From an uncultured Dehalococcoidia bacterium (GTDB lineage: Bacteria; Chloroflexota; Dehalococcoidia; Lucifugimonadales; UBA3495): a DNA stretch of 64,000 nucleotides. The DNA lies in NCBI GenBank assembly GCA_958296225.1, contig OY282456.1, forward strand, positions 1,426,001-1,490,000, in the 5' to 3' direction. The position numbers and the translations under genes were made by a program. The notes beneath the pieces are model-generated. The model saw nothing but the letters and a program-made list of their open reading frames with translations. It was not told the DNA's origin and did no database searches. Shown here one piece after another: positions 63,691 through 64,000 of the stretch (position 1 is its first letter; each line of letters opens with the position of its first letter).

Positions 63691-64000
63691 TCATCCCGAC
63701 AGTTCCGTAATGGAAATCCAGCCCGGCCGGTTGCCCAGCGGATGAGTCGCAATCCGGGTCAGCTCCCCCGAATCCTCGTTGACGCCGAAGATGGCCATTT
63801 GCCCCGAATCCTGCCCGGCGGAATAGAGGAACTTGTCCTGGAGGTCCAGGCACAAGGCGTTGGGTATCGGCTCGGACGGAACGATGCCGTTGGATGACAG
63901 TTCCCCCGTGGCGGTGTCCACCGTGAAGCAGGCGATGCTGTTGTGCCCCCGGTTGGGCGCGTACAGGAACCTTCCCGACGCTGATACCTGGATTTGGGAG
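63691..64000 (-). CDS. Lactonase-type seven-bladed propeller protein, partial (C-terminal end)
   Basis: The minus-strand frame is open from the window edge to a stop at 63691, about 102 codons. VSASGRFLYAPNRGHNSIACFTVDTATGEL, DLQDKFLYSAGQDSGQMAIFGVN and GNRPGWISI are blade repeats of the 6-phosphogluconolactonase/YbhE family. The N-terminal part lies outside the window, so true lactonase residues cannot be checked. Confidence 0.8.
   Translation of the reverse strand, partial: SQIQVSASGRFLYAPNRGHNSIACFTVDTATGELSSNGIVPSEPIPNALCLDLQDKFLYSAGQDSGQMAIFGVNEDSGELTRIATHPLGNRPGWISITELSG

Overview
The window comes from a GC-rich bacterial chromosome. It has dense, mostly intact genes with ATG/GTG starts and AGGAGG-type ribosome sites, no plasmid or phage genes, and no transposase. 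The mix suggests a Chloroflexota (SAR202/Dehalococcoidia-like) environmental bacterium. Pointers are an anaerobic-type corrin pathway, many stand-alone oxidoreductases, amidases, VOC, cupin and Rieske proteins, a CaiB-type CoA transferase, PaREP1/HEPN-like proteins and many short dispersed repeats. The taxonomic call is inference from gene content only.

Layout. 1-3223 (minus): K+ uptake (ktrB, ktrA), pheA and the start of an S26 peptidase. 3224-4395: repeat-rich gap. 4396-15222 (plus): leuS, then a corrin ring cluster cbiC-cbiX-cbiD-cbiT-cbiL, an interruption by an unknown gene and an AlkB-type dioxygenase, then cobM-cbiG-cobJ. 15275-18629: HpcH/HpaI aldolase, LysR regulator, 7Fe ferredoxin and ornithine cyclodeaminase-like protein. 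18654-19545 (minus): a pair of HEPN/PaREP1-like helical proteins. 19710-27801 (minus): pyrimidine operon pyrR-pyrB-pyrC-carA-unknown-carB, with a PyrR-binding hairpin that covers the pyrR ribosome site. 28154-28228: tRNA-Gly(GCC).

28454-53849 is an accessory catabolic region: gentisate-dioxygenase-like cupin, GMC oxidoreductase, VOC proteins, two amidases each preceded by a tiny GatC/AtzG-like protein, a DUF429 protein of lower GC, PQQ sugar dehydrogenase, maleate-isomerase-like protein, MFS and CDF transporters, Gfo/Idh, aldo/keto reductase, LigB-type dioxygenase, HpaB-type monooxygenase, LVIVD protein, metallo-beta-lactamase, Rieske protein and sugar epimerase. 53833-60030 (minus) is an envelope glycan/lipid block: membrane glycosyltransferase-like protein, orphan iron-type binding protein, and a flippase-phosphodiesterase-GT2 fusion broken by a 4-bp duplication. 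60886-64000: CaiB CoA transferase, AhpD-like protein, cupin, an aldo/keto reductase remnant and the end of a lactonase-type propeller.

The most interesting signal is a cassette of about 0.65-0.75 kb present twice in inverted orientation (about 3465-4210 and 45679-46347). Each copy has a consensus promoter (TTGACA, 17 bp, TATACT), then about 220 nt closed by a 15-bp long-range stem with several internal hairpins, then a small HEPN-like open reading frame, intact in the right copy and frameshifted in the left. Both copies are bounded by the terminal sequence of a MITE-like repeat (AGCGTTCCGTT) that also occurs alone. It looks like a non-autonomous mobile unit carrying a structured RNA of unknown class.
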